This document shows, one piece after another, positions 1 through 6,227 of a stretch of 19,262 nt of DNA (its first letter is position 1; every line of letters begins with the position of its first letter). The position numbers and the translations under genes are program-made. This DNA is from JBFMAP01 sp964632135 (lineage in GTDB: Archaea > Micrarchaeota > Micrarchaeia > Burarchaeales > JBFMAP01), in assembly GCA_964632135.1 (NCBI GenBank), contig CAZWEI010000021.1, positions 1 through 19,262 of the forward strand. The letters are read 5' to 3'. The notes beneath the pieces were generated by a model. The model worked only from the letters and a program-made list of their open reading frames with translations. It was not told the DNA's origin and searched no databases.

Positions 1-72
1 ATGTTCATCGCGCTCGCGAGTTTGAAGGAAAGCCTGCGCGCGTACCAGCACCTTCTGAAAAAGAAGCCTTAG
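1..72 (+). CDS. C-terminal end of an edge-truncated ORF
   Basis: An open frame runs from the first base to a TAG at 70-72 and gives 23 residues, including SLKESLRAY and a basic end LLKKKP. It begins with ATG by chance or design, but it is so short that it is more likely the tail of a gene starting outside the window. Codons such as CGC GCG match the neighbouring real genes. It converges on the ACT-domain gene with a 13-nt gap. No function can be assigned. Confidence 0.4.
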   Translation: MFIALASLKESLRAYQHLLKKKP

Positions 73-85
73 TCGCTATGGTGGG

Positions 86-466
86 CTATTTCTTAAGCGC
101 GCGCACCGCCTCCTCAATCTTATCTGCCTTAATTGCAACCTCGGTGTAGCCCTTGTTCTTTCCCAGCAGATAAACACATTCGATGTTTATGTTCGCGTCG
201 GCGAGCTTTCTCGTCATCTTCCCGAGCTCGCCGGGCCTGTCGAAAAGCTTCAACGTGAGCACGTCACCCAGAACCACGCCGAAACCCGCCTTCTCAAGAA
301 CATTTTTCGCAGTTTTTTCATCAGTTGTAACAAGCCGAATCACGCCGCTGTCGCCAAGCCCCTGCGCCGATATCGATTGTATGTTCACGCCGAATTTCCC
401 GAGCGCCTCGCACATGTCCGCGAGCGCGCCCACCCTGTTCTTCGTGACGATTGTAACCTCTTTCAT
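86..466 (-). CDS. Double ACT-domain protein, probable amino-acid-binding regulator
   Basis: This 126-residue protein consists of two consecutive ACT domains, about residues 2-65 and 70-126. The first begins KEVTIVTKNRVGALADMCEAL and the second LTLKLFDRPGELGKMTRKL; both show the beta-alpha-beta-beta-alpha-beta rhythm and the R/PG.L loop where ACT domains bind amino acids. There is no catalytic domain, so it is probably a small ligand-binding regulator. I chose ATG at 466 because a strong SD (GGAGGTGA) lies 5 nt upstream; a TTG at 481 would add five residues that overlap that SD. The gene lies downstream of tRNA-Ser on the same strand. The ligand cannot be told from sequence. Confidence 0.85.
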   Translation of the reverse strand: MKEVTIVTKNRVGALADMCEALGKFGVNIQSISAQGLGDSGVIRLVTTDEKTAKNVLEKAGFGVVLGDVLTLKLFDRPGELGKMTRKLADANINIECVYLLGKNKGYTEVAIKADKIEEAVRALKK

Positions 467-503
467 CCCGCTCACCTCCAAACATCAAACCAGCGCCAGC
501 ACG

Positions 504-518
504 AAAATAAAAAATAAA
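504..518 (-). terminator. Oligo-T terminator after tRNA-Ser
   Basis: Read on the minus strand, the bases just after the tRNA-Ser discriminator (521) form the T-rich run TTTATTTTTTATTTT. Archaeal RNA polymerase terminates at such oligo-T tracts, so it probably ends the SRP RNA-tRNA-Ser transcript. It could also serve as an AT-rich promoter element for the ACT gene. Confidence 0.5.
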
Positions 519-534
519 CACGCCGGGAGTGGGA

Positions 535-626
535 TCCGAACCGCAGGGGGGCTCCGCCCCCCTTCAGTTCCAGGGTCCTCCTGATTCCCCAGAAACAGGA
601 GGAATTCCCTTCCAAATAATTTGGAA
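535..626 (-). other. 92-nt insertion in the T-loop of tRNA-Ser (putative intron)
   Basis: The T-stem halves GTGGG and CCCAC are separated by 99 nt instead of 7. Removing 92 nt at 59/60 leaves the loop TTCGAAT. The exact junction can slide, because TTCG occurs at both ends (632-629 and 540-537); removal at 57/58 would leave TTCGGAT. The insert holds three perfect hairpins: 610-626 (7 bp), 576-603 (8 bp) and 545-563 (8 bp, G/C-rich). I found no canonical 4-bp bulge-helix-bulge at the ends. Instead TTCGAA can pair with TTCGGA and so extend the T-stem. It is probably an intron of a relaxed type; a selfish insertion is the alternative. Confidence 0.6.
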
Positions 627-660
627 TTCGAACCCACGAAGGCCTTTCGGCCCAACAGCT

Positions 661-685
661 GGCTGCCGCCGAAATCAAATTTTGA
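661..685 (-). other. Canonical 37/38 tRNA intron with bulge-helix-bulge
   Basis: This is a 25-nt archaeal tRNA intron. On the minus strand, CTGC (positions 32-35) pairs with GCAG in the intron to make the 4-bp central helix. The 3-nt bulges are TA^T at the 5' site and CC^A at the 3' site, and the anticodon stem is the outer helix. This is the classic substrate of the archaeal tRNA splicing endonuclease. The inner helix is weak. Removal leaves the loop C T G C T A A. Confidence 0.85.
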
Positions 686-725
686 TAGCAGGCTGCCGCC
701 CTACCACTAGGCGATCCCAGCGCGT

Positions 726-996
726 GCGGTGAGAGTGGCTGAAGTCGATACCCGCCGCCTGACCAGGTTTTTCAGACCCGTGCTACGCCTTGTGACTCGC
801 GAGCACGGAACATTATACTTAGGGTTGCTCCTTCCGGCCTGGCCCGGTTCATACAACGACCCATCCCGCAAGGCAAAGCCTCAACGCCGTGGTCTGGGCC
901 AAATCAAGCAGCAGGCACCTCGTCCAGTTTTTCGGTCCCACCGTGTAGAGGGTTTGTGGTACAGGAGACCTCTATCCTCCCGACCTATCCCACCGC
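726..996 (-). ncRNA. ffs: Signal recognition particle RNA (archaeal 7S RNA)
   Basis: The RNA core of the SRP binds SRP54 and SRP19 and targets ribosomes to the membrane. On the minus strand the helix-8 signature GGCCGGAAGGAGCA is followed by CCCTAAG, which is the SRP54-binding core with its GGAA tetraloop. Near the 5' end, TCCTGTACCACAAACC resembles the UGUAA region of the Alu domain. The ends are set by a 9-bp pairing of GCGGTGGGA (996-988) with TCTCACCGC (734-726), giving about 271 nt, usual for archaea. It has its own TATA box and runs directly into tRNA-Ser. The exact ends are inferred from the closing helix. Confidence 0.9.
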
Positions 997-1016
997 GTGA
1001 TAAATATAGAAAAAGC

Positions 1017-1030
1017 AATTTAAATAAATA
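1017..1030 (-). promoter_or_regulatory. TATA box of the SRP RNA-tRNA-Ser unit
   Basis: The minus strand reads TATTTATTTAAATT, about 21-34 nt upstream of the predicted SRP RNA 5' end at 996, the normal distance for an archaeal TATA box. It lies in the short gap after the aIF1A stop codon. Confidence 0.6.
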
Positions 1031-1047
1031 CCCCCTCGCTTTTCTTT

Positions 1048-1458
1048 CTAGCGGCGCCTGTGGTAGGAGCGATGCGGGCGATGCACATGACGCGACTGCT
1101 GCCTTTGTTGGGGTTGCCCGCTCACCTGAGTTTGCTGCTCCGGGCTCGCCTCTGCGAGCTGGTCAGGCGGCTTGAAGAACCCCTTTCTCTTCAGCCACTC
1201 GGACTGGATTCTCGTGTATCTCCAGACGATGTCTCCGCGCCTGTCGGGGTCGATTTCCCATGGCTCGACAATCACCGTGTCGTCGACTTTAACCCAAATG
1301 TTTCTCTTTATCTTTCCAGGAATCCTGCACAGTCTCTCCTTTCCATCCAGGCACTCGACCCTAACCCTGCTCGCGCCCATCAGGCCAGTAACCGCCCCGA
1401 GCAACTCGCCCCTTCTCGGCGTCCTTATCCTGAAAAATTGTTCCGGCTCATCTACCAA
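1048..1458 (-). CDS. eif1a: Translation initiation factor aIF1A
   Basis: This 136-residue protein is the archaeal counterpart of eIF1A/IF1. It binds the small-subunit A site and helps scanning and start selection. The OB-fold core (about residues 5-95) contains the family signatures RIRTPRRGELLG, a RVRVECLDG strand and the RIPGKIKRNIWVKVDD segment. After residue ~100 there is a Q/H/R-rich tail, longer and more basic than usual. The start is a TTG at 1458: a stop codon lies immediately upstream in frame and GGTGG sits 5-6 nt before it. It follows aIF2-beta by 41 nt with no clear TATA between, so the two are probably cotranscribed. Confidence 0.93.
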   Translation of the reverse strand: MVDEPEQFFRIRTPRRGELLGAVTGLMGASRVRVECLDGKERLCRIPGKIKRNIWVKVDDTVIVEPWEIDPDRRGDIVWRYTRIQSEWLKRKGFFKPPDQLAEASPEQQTQVSGQPQQRQQSRHVHRPHRSYHRRR

Positions 1459-1499
1459 TCAACCACCACAAATCTACACAACAACAAACGCAACTCATA

Positions 1500-1916
1500 C
1501 TAATGCGCGCGCACAGGCGACCTCGCCCCGCACGCCTCGCACACGAGCATCCTCATCCCCCTTCCCATCTCGGTTATTTTCGTGTCAGGCTTCTTGCACT
1601 CCTTGCAAATAACATACATCTCGGTGTAGTTCTTTATCTTTTCGTTCAGCACGCGGTCGTAGAACTTCCCCTGGAGCACGAGGCGCTGGCCCTCAACGCT
1701 TATGGGAACAGCGAGCTCGCGCGCGAGATATTTTGAAATCTCGTATGGTTTTCTCCTGAGCGCGAGCGCGATCCCCTCGAAATTCTTTATTATCGTCTTG
1801 CTGCCCTGTATCATGCTCTCGACTACGGGAATCTCGAACCTCTCCTTCCTCGTCGCCTTCTCAGGCAGCAGCGAATACGCCTTTTCCAGCAGCTTGTCGT
1901 AATCTTCCGAAACCAT
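1500..1916 (-). CDS. aif2b: Translation initiation factor aIF2, beta subunit
   Basis: This 138-residue protein is the beta subunit of the aIF2 heterotrimer that carries initiator Met-tRNA to the ribosome. It has the N-terminal helix (YDKLLEKAYSLLPE), the central alpha/beta domain (residues ~25-100, with RFEIP and the NFEGIALALRR helix), and the C-terminal zinc ribbon with CKEC at about 105-108 and CEAC about 20 residues later. I prefer ATG at 1916; a GTG at 1925 would add three residues. It is the first gene of the initiation-factor pair and lies divergent from the receiver-like gene. Confidence 0.93.
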   Translation of the reverse strand: MVSEDYDKLLEKAYSLLPEKATRKERFEIPVVESMIQGSKTIIKNFEGIALALRRKPYEISKYLARELAVPISVEGQRLVLQGKFYDRVLNEKIKNYTEMYVICKECKKPDTKITEMGRGMRMLVCEACGARSPVRAH

Positions 1917-1984
1917 CGTCCCCACATTCCGCGTTTACTCGCTTCCTTTATTTCCTCTCGTTTTCCCTTCTATTTCATCGCGTA

Positions 1985-1996
1985 GTTATTTAAAAC
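1985..1996 (-). promoter_or_regulatory. Likely TATA box for aIF2-beta and aIF1A
   Basis: The minus strand reads GGTTTTAAATAA about 70 nt upstream of the aIF2-beta start, in the divergent gap 1917-2080. A second AT-rich element on the plus strand (TTTTAAAAAG at 2017-2026, then TATTAAAAAG) probably serves the opposite gene. Confidence 0.5.
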
Positions 1997-2080
1997 CTCT
2001 CTCGAGGGCGCGCGGATTTTAAAAAGTATTAAAAAGGAGAGACGGCATAATAAAACACTAATTATCGGGTATGTGATTTG

Positions 2081-3373
2081 ATGGAAGAGTTGAAAAGTTT
2101 AGCTGAACTGCGTGAGTATGAGACCAAAAACGTAGGGGCGCTCAGGGATTTACACGATGTGCATTTCAATCTCACCGAAGGATACGAACTTGCCAAACTA
2201 ATAATAGAAGACGGCGCGTTCGGAAGGATTGGAGATGCAGCTCGCTACCTCATGCTTGCGCGCGTCAGGATGGAATCCGCGCACATTGAAGTCTACAACG
2301 ACTTTTCAAAAAAAGTGCTTGAGTCAAAACAGGCGTTTTTGGAAAATTTTAGTGGGAAGAAGGAAGAAGGCGAAGGCATTAGTAATGTGCTTGCAAAGAG
2401 GCTCAGTGGGCAGAAACTGACCGCGCTTGGTTTTTGGAACGAAATGGAAAGCATGATAAAAAAAGCTGGCGAAAGGCGCATGGACATCACGCCGCTGGCG
2501 CGCACAATAGCAAAAATACTCGAGGTCAGCAAGGATGAGAAGGCGCGCGAAATCTCCGGGAATCTCAACGATGCTATCGAACTTATGGACAGGATGTGCC
2601 GGCTATACGAGGAGGTTAATCAAGAAATAACCGACGCGAGTATGCTGTGCGTAACGAGCGCGCTTGATAGACTCCTATACCGGCCATGGCTTCTCACAAA
2701 GCCGGAGTACGGAACGGCCCCGGCTGCCATATCCCGTATGGCCGAACTGGTAAAACTCGACTCAGAGAAGGAGACCGAGAAATTTTTGCTCTTGGTTCAG
2801 GCGAAACTCGATACTGTGGAAGATAGCAGATACTCCGCGCTATTAGACGCGAAAATGCTGAAAGCAAAACTGAAAATTCTCGTAGTGCACAATAATCTGG
2901 ATGCCAGAACGACTTTCGCGACAAAGTTGCAGGAAAATGGATACACGGCCAAACATGTGAAGACAATCGGAGAGGCGTTCGAGTTATGCAAAAAGCCAGA
3001 AGAAAAATTAGACATCATATTCGCGAATTTTAAGCCCGAAGAAATCGACACGGTAAATGAAATTCAAAAAATACGGCCGGAAATGATAGTACACCCGATG
3101 TTTTTGCTGACAGAACTCGAAAAGTTAAAGGAAGCAGGCAAGATAAACGAGTTATCCGCGTTTGCCTCTGTTTTCAATCCGCGCGATGGCGCGGTTAAAC
3201 TGCTGGGGATAACGGGCGAGGACGAGAAGAAAATAATCCTGGCACGCCGTGAAAAAATATACGAGACGCACAACCGGAAGGCCAAAGAATGCTTGGTTTC
3301 ATTGATATGGAAGCGAAACGAGACGGAGATTAAAATGCTGCTTTTGGGAAATTCTTTGCGAAAGATAACCTAA
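2081..3373 (+). CDS. Helical protein with a degenerate receiver (REC) domain
   Basis: The 430-residue protein has an all-helical, charged region (residues ~1-260) that I do not recognise. Residues ~265-385 follow the response-regulator receiver pattern: strand LKILVV, then HNNLDARTTFATKLQENGY, a helix with GEAFEL, and the LDIIFANF strand. The acidic pocket is lost: the usual Asp pair is H270-N271-N272, the phospho-acceptor Asp is N316, and the Lys-Pro motif reads FNPRDG. It is therefore probably a pseudo-receiver used for protein contacts rather than phosphotransfer. There is no output domain such as HTH and no histidine kinase nearby. The start is ATG at 2081 (TTG at 2078 is possible) with only a weak SD. 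Confidence 0.75.
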   Translation: MEELKSLAELREYETKNVGALRDLHDVHFNLTEGYELAKLIIEDGAFGRIGDAARYLMLARVRMESAHIEVYNDFSKKVLESKQAFLENFSGKKEEGEGISNVLAKRLSGQKLTALGFWNEMESMIKKAGERRMDITPLARTIAKILEVSKDEKAREISGNLNDAIELMDRMCRLYEEVNQEITDASMLCVTSALDRLLYRPWLLTKPEYGTAPAAISRMAELVKLDSEKETEKFLLLVQAKLDTVEDSRYSALLDAKMLKAKLKILVVHNNLDARTTFATKLQENGYTAKHVKTIGEAFELCKKPEEKLDIIFANFKPEEIDTVNEIQKIRPEMIVHPMFLLTELEKLKEAGKINELSAFASVFNPRDGAVKLLGITGEDEKKIILARREKIYETHNRKAKECLVSLIWKRNETEIKMLLLGNSLRKIT

Positions 3374-3393
3374 GTAAGATGCCCAGATGAGTT

Positions 3394-3777
3394 TCAAATC
3401 AGAATCCCGTTCACGACCCCGTCCTGTCCAACTCTGTTCGTGACCCTCACCTTTCCAATTTCAGTGTCTATCACCGCGCCCTTGGTGATTATGTTCTGGC
3501 GCGCGTAATGCCGGTTATCCCGCGACTCCAAGACCGTCCTTATCCTCGCCTTTTTCATCCCCTCTTTCGTGAGCACATTCACGAACGCGGCGTGCTTCAG
3601 TTTAACTTTCAAACTGCCGCCCCTTGCGCGCGTCATCTTCCTGACGTCCTCCTCGCCCACTTTCGTCGCCGTGAAAGGACCACCCATCTCGCTGAGCTTA
3701 TTATCTCTGGACCTCCTTCTTCTCCCACCAGTTCCGCAAGTCTTCGTTCCCAGCCTCCCGTGAAATTGGTCAACCAT
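3394..3777 (-). CDS. rps8e: 30S ribosomal protein S8e
   Basis: This 127-residue protein is a small-subunit ribosomal protein shared by archaea and eukaryotes. It begins MVDQFHGRLGTKTCGTGGRR and continues with the S8e core: RDNKLSEMGGPFTATKVGEE, the RARGGSLKVKLKHAAFVNV strand and a C-terminal NIITKGAVIDTEIGKVRVTNR segment. I chose ATG at 3777 because GGAGGT (3784-3789) lies 6 nt upstream and homologues start there; an earlier ATG at 3819 would add a non-conserved extension. It is divergent from the Cgi121-like gene and shares an AT-rich promoter region with it. Confidence 0.94.
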   Translation of the reverse strand: MVDQFHGRLGTKTCGTGGRRRRSRDNKLSEMGGPFTATKVGEEDVRKMTRARGGSLKVKLKHAAFVNVLTKEGMKKARIRTVLESRDNRHYARQNIITKGAVIDTEIGKVRVTNRVGQDGVVNGILI

Positions 3778-3817
3778 AAGATTACCTCCATTACACCCTC
3801 TCGTATATTTACCAGAC

Positions 3818-3830
3818 AAATATTTAATAA
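3818..3830. promoter_or_regulatory. Shared TATA-like element between S8e and Cgi121-like gene
   Basis: AAATATTTAATAA is nearly symmetrical and can be read in both directions. For the plus-strand gene its centre is about 25 nt from ATG 3850, which predicts a leaderless mRNA; that gene also has no SD. For S8e it predicts a leader of about 20 nt that includes the SD at 3784-3789. Confidence 0.5.
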
Positions 3831-3849
3831 TCTTGATACATAGCCAATC

Positions 3850-4392
3850 ATGAAACGCGCGATAATAACCGGCATAAAAACAAAATACAAGACAACAGAC
3901 GAATTACTCGGCGCAATCGCCACGCTTCGCTCTCGTGGCTCGCTGATTCAGGTTTTCAACCCCGATACGATACTAAACAAAAACCACCTTCTTTTCGCCC
4001 TCGCGCACGCGCGCTCCTCCTTCGCGCGCAATTTGCGCTCCGCGCAAATGCGCATTTTTGCGAAGCAAAAATTGCGCAAAAAAAACATCGCGAAAAAAAT
4101 TGAAACAGAACTTCTGCTGCGCGCGGCAGGCACGCACAAAATAAACAATGCAATTGAACTCGTCGGAGTTAAAAATCCAAAACAGGTCATCCTGCTCGCG
4201 CACGGAAAAGCGCAAACGAAACAAATACTAAAAAAATTACGCGCGACTCGTGCTGATTCGTTGCTCAAGCAAACTACCAAAAAAACAAAATCCGTGCTGC
4301 GCGCGTTCGCGATAGACACGAAACTGTTAAAATCCTATTCGGCTGAAGATTTACTGCTGGAAAAACTTGCTTCGCTTGACGTGTTCGTTTAG
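3850..4392 (+). CDS. cgi121: KEOPS complex subunit Cgi121-like protein
   Basis: This 180-residue protein resembles the Cgi121/TPRKB subunit of KEOPS, the complex that makes t6A37 on ANN-decoding tRNAs. In the family, Cgi121 binds the tRNA 3' end. The family marks are the FNPDTILNKNHLLFALAHA segment (residues ~36-55) and the block IETELLLRAAGTHKINNAIE (~82-101) followed by VGVKNPKQVILLA. It lacks an SD, and the TATA spacing suggests a leaderless transcript. It is rich in lysine codon AAA and more AT-rich than its neighbours, and its coding strand holds two strong hairpins at 4026-4077. The hexulose-phosphate synthase follows 14 nt after its stop. No other KEOPS gene is in view. Confidence 0.75.
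   Translation: MKRAIITGIKTKYKTTDELLGAIATLRSRGSLIQVFNPDTILNKNHLLFALAHARSSFARNLRSAQMRIFAKQKLRKKNIAKKIETELLLRAAGTHKINNAIELVGVKNPKQVILLAHGKAQTKQILKKLRATRADSLLKQTTKKTKSVLRAFAIDTKLLKSYSAEDLLLEKLASLDVFV
4026..4077 (+). repeat. Two adjacent imperfect hairpins inside the Cgi121-like gene
   Basis: Hairpin 1 (4026-4053) pairs GCGCA and TTTGCGC with GCGCAAA and TGCGC around a TCC loop, with A4031 bulged. Hairpin 2 (4050-4077) pairs GCGCA and TTTTTGC with GCAAAAA and TGCGC around a GAA loop, with T4072 bulged. Both have 12 bp, a 3-nt loop and one bulge, and they share GCGC at 4050-4053. They lie over codons 59-76. Confidence 0.6.
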
Positions 4393-4406
4393 TTGTTGGT
4401 GAAAAT

Positions 4407-5690
4407 ATGGTCCTGCTTCAACTTGCGATGGACATTTTCGATTTGGAGCGCGCGCTCGCTATTGCGCGCGACGCCGCGCGATACGTCGACTGGATGGAAG
4501 TAGGGACGCCACTCATCAAATCCGAGGGCATGAACGCCGTCCGCGAGTTCAGGCGCGCGTTCCCGCACAAGGAAATTGTCGCCGACATGAAGACGATGGA
4601 TGTGGGCGCTGCAGAGGTGGAGATGGCTGCGAAGGCAGGCGCGAGCATCGTTACTGTGATGGGCGCGTCCGACGACAGCACGATAAAGGAAGCAGTTGAA
4701 GCAGGGAAGAGATACGGCGCGAAAATAATGATTGATATTTTGGGCTGCCCGCCTTCGAGGGCGGTTGAGGTCGAGAAGTTGGGCGCATCCTATCTCTGCA
4801 TTCACGTTGGCATTGACCAGCAGATGCGCGGGGAGGATTCGATGAAGATGCTGCGCGCGCTCAGCCAGAAAGTGAAAATCCCAATCGCTGTTGCTGGAGG
4901 AATAAACTCGGAGACCGCGCCAATTCTCGCGAAGGCAGGCGCATCCGTCATTATTGTTGGCGGCGCGGTGACGAAGGCGAAAGAAGTTGGAAAGGCGGCA
5001 GAATCAATAAAACGCGCGCTCGCGACAGGAAAGCCGATTCGCGCGGAGATAAAAAAATACGGCGAACGCGAGATTCGCGATGCGTTCATGCGCGCTTCTA
5101 CCCCAAACATCTCGGACGCGATGCAGAGGAAGGGAGAAATGAGGGGACTGCGCGCGATTGTCGATGGAGTGAAAATGGCCGGGCAGGCATTCACAGTGCG
5201 CACCTATCCTGGAGACTGGGCCAAGCCAGTGGAGGCAATAGATGAGGCGAAGCCAGGCGACGTTCTCGTGATAGACGCCGGCGGAGGAGGCGGGGGCGGA
5301 AAGGCGGTCTGGGGCGAGCTCGCCACATGGAGCTGCGTGAGGAAAAAAATAGCAGGCGTGGTAATTGATGGCGCGGTACGCGATGTTGATGAAATCAGAA
5401 AACTGAAATTTCCCGCCTTCGCGCGCCTCATCACGCCGACCGCAGGCGAGCCGCGCGGGATGGGCGAGATTGGGGTTGAGATAACGTGCGGCGGCGTTTC
5501 CGTGCGGACTGGTGACTGGATAATAGGGGACGACAATGGCGTCGTCGTTGTCCCCGCCGAGTGCGCGCTCGAGATGGCGAACCGCGCGCTTGACGTTCTC
5601 GAGAAGGAAAACCGCATCCGCGAGGAGATTAGAAAGGGGAGCACGCTCGCGAAGACAACATACCTGAAAAAATGGGAAAAAGTAAAATAG
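4407..5690 (+). CDS. hps: 3-hexulose-6-phosphate synthase fused to RraA-like domain
   Basis: This 427-residue protein has two domains. Residues 1-~210 form a TIM barrel of the HPS/OMP-decarboxylase superfamily: MEVGTPLIKSEG, the ADMKTMD (DxKxxD) active-site motif at ~59-65, CIHVGIDQQ and VAGGINSET. HPS interconverts ribulose 5-phosphate plus formaldehyde and hexulose 6-phosphate; archaea without the oxidative pentose pathway run it to make pentose phosphates. Residues ~215-427 are an RraA/HMG-aldolase-like domain with the VIDGAVRD signature and an unusual run of seven glycines after VIDA. This fusion is known in archaea; the second domain's role is uncertain. ATG at 4407 is preceded by GGTGA and matches the family N-terminus. 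No hexulose isomerase is in view. Confidence 0.9.
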   Translation: MVLLQLAMDIFDLERALAIARDAARYVDWMEVGTPLIKSEGMNAVREFRRAFPHKEIVADMKTMDVGAAEVEMAAKAGASIVTVMGASDDSTIKEAVEAGKRYGAKIMIDILGCPPSRAVEVEKLGASYLCIHVGIDQQMRGEDSMKMLRALSQKVKIPIAVAGGINSETAPILAKAGASVIIVGGAVTKAKEVGKAAESIKRALATGKPIRAEIKKYGEREIRDAFMRASTPNISDAMQRKGEMRGLRAIVDGVKMAGQAFTVRTYPGDWAKPVEAIDEAKPGDVLVIDAGGGGGGGKAVWGELATWSCVRKKIAGVVIDGAVRDVDEIRKLKFPAFARLITPTAGEPRGMGEIGVEITCGGVSVRTGDWIIGDDNGVVVVPAECALEMANRALDVLEKENRIREEIRKGSTLAKTTYLKKWEKVK

Positions 5691-5696
5691 CTCCTT

Positions 5697-6227
5697 TTAT
5701 TTTACCGGATAAGCTTCGAATTCACAGAACTCGTCGCCCTTCGCGATGCATTTTTTCTCCATGCAGTACATCTCCCTGTCAAAAACAACCTCGGCAGCGC
5801 CAGCGAACATCCCCGCAAGGTCGTAGCAGACCGGCCATTCGGTTTTCATCCCCTCGGCGTTTGACGAGTTGAAAACCCGCACCAGCATGTACGGCTTCTT
5901 TTCGTCATATTCCAGTATCTCGATATTCCCGTAACCTCGTTGAGGGACTTGCTTGCACAGCGCCTCTATCAGTTTCCGCTTGTTCACGAGCTTCATCACG
6001 GACACGAGCGCGCCGCTGTACTGCTTGACGCTCCCCACCGTTATCTTTTTCGACGCGTTGTACACCATGCCCCGCGCAGAAGGGCCTATCGTGTTCTCCA
6101 ACTCCTGCAGCAGCGAGGAAAGAAAACCCCTGCTGTGAATCTCTGACGCCACCCCTCCGTAAAACATCTTCCCTGTTTTCTCGTCGTATTCGAGATCTAT
6201 TTTTTTCATACGCACACTTCCATTCAT
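5697..6227 (-). CDS. V4R-domain protein
   Basis: This protein of 176 residues (170 from the second ATG) ends in a V4R (4-vinyl-reductase) domain, a small-molecule or metal-binding fold found in regulators and in BchJ-like proteins. The C-terminal block MYCMEKKCIAKGDEFCEFEA (about 151-170) has the typical E/C..C.A.GD.FC.FE pattern, with three cysteines that could bind metal. Residues ~30-95 (SRGFLSSLLQELENTIGPSA, GALVSVMKLVNKRKLIEAL) form the helical part before it. The ATG at 6227 overlaps the upstream stop as ATGA, which suggests coupling; ATG at 6209 has a GGAAGTG SD and is equally possible. It has no DNA-binding domain. Confidence 0.8.
   Translation of the reverse strand: MNGSVRMKKIDLEYDEKTGKMFYGGVASEIHSRGFLSSLLQELENTIGPSARGMVYNASKKITVGSVKQYSGALVSVMKLVNKRKLIEALCKQVPQRGYGNIEILEYDEKKPYMLVRVFNSSNAEGMKTEWPVCYDLAGMFAGAAEVVFDREMYCMEKKCIAKGDEFCEFEAYPVK

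Larger units (their letters stand above)
521..721 (-). tRNA. tRNA-Ser (GCU), interrupted twice
   Basis: The minus strand folds as a class II tRNA. The acceptor stem is GCTGGGA (721-715) with TCCCGGC (528-522) and discriminator G at 521, as in archaeal serine tRNAs. The D-stem is GCCT/GGGC, the anticodon stem GCAGC/GCTGT, and the anticodon GCT sits at 689-687 with A37 at 686. A long variable arm holds the hairpin GGCCGAAAGGCC, and the T-stem is GTGGG (637-633) with CCCAC (533-529). Two stretches must be removed to give a normal tRNA: 661-685 between 37 and 38, and about 92 nt in the T-loop. No CCA is encoded. It starts only 4 nt after the SRP RNA 3' end on the same strand, so both are probably cut from one precursor. 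Confidence 0.85.

Noticed and set aside
545..563. G/C-rich 8-bp hairpin as a factor-independent terminator
   Set aside because: It has no downstream T-run in either direction and lies inside the tRNA-Ser insert, so it fits intron structure better.
729..1175. Plus-strand open frame of 148 codons
   Set aside because: It lies over the SRP RNA and the aIF1A C-terminus, has no recognisable domain and reads as structured RNA complement.
1917..2080. Small gene or riboswitch in the divergent gap
   Set aside because: The gap holds AT-rich promoter elements only; no conserved fold or credible short frame was seen.
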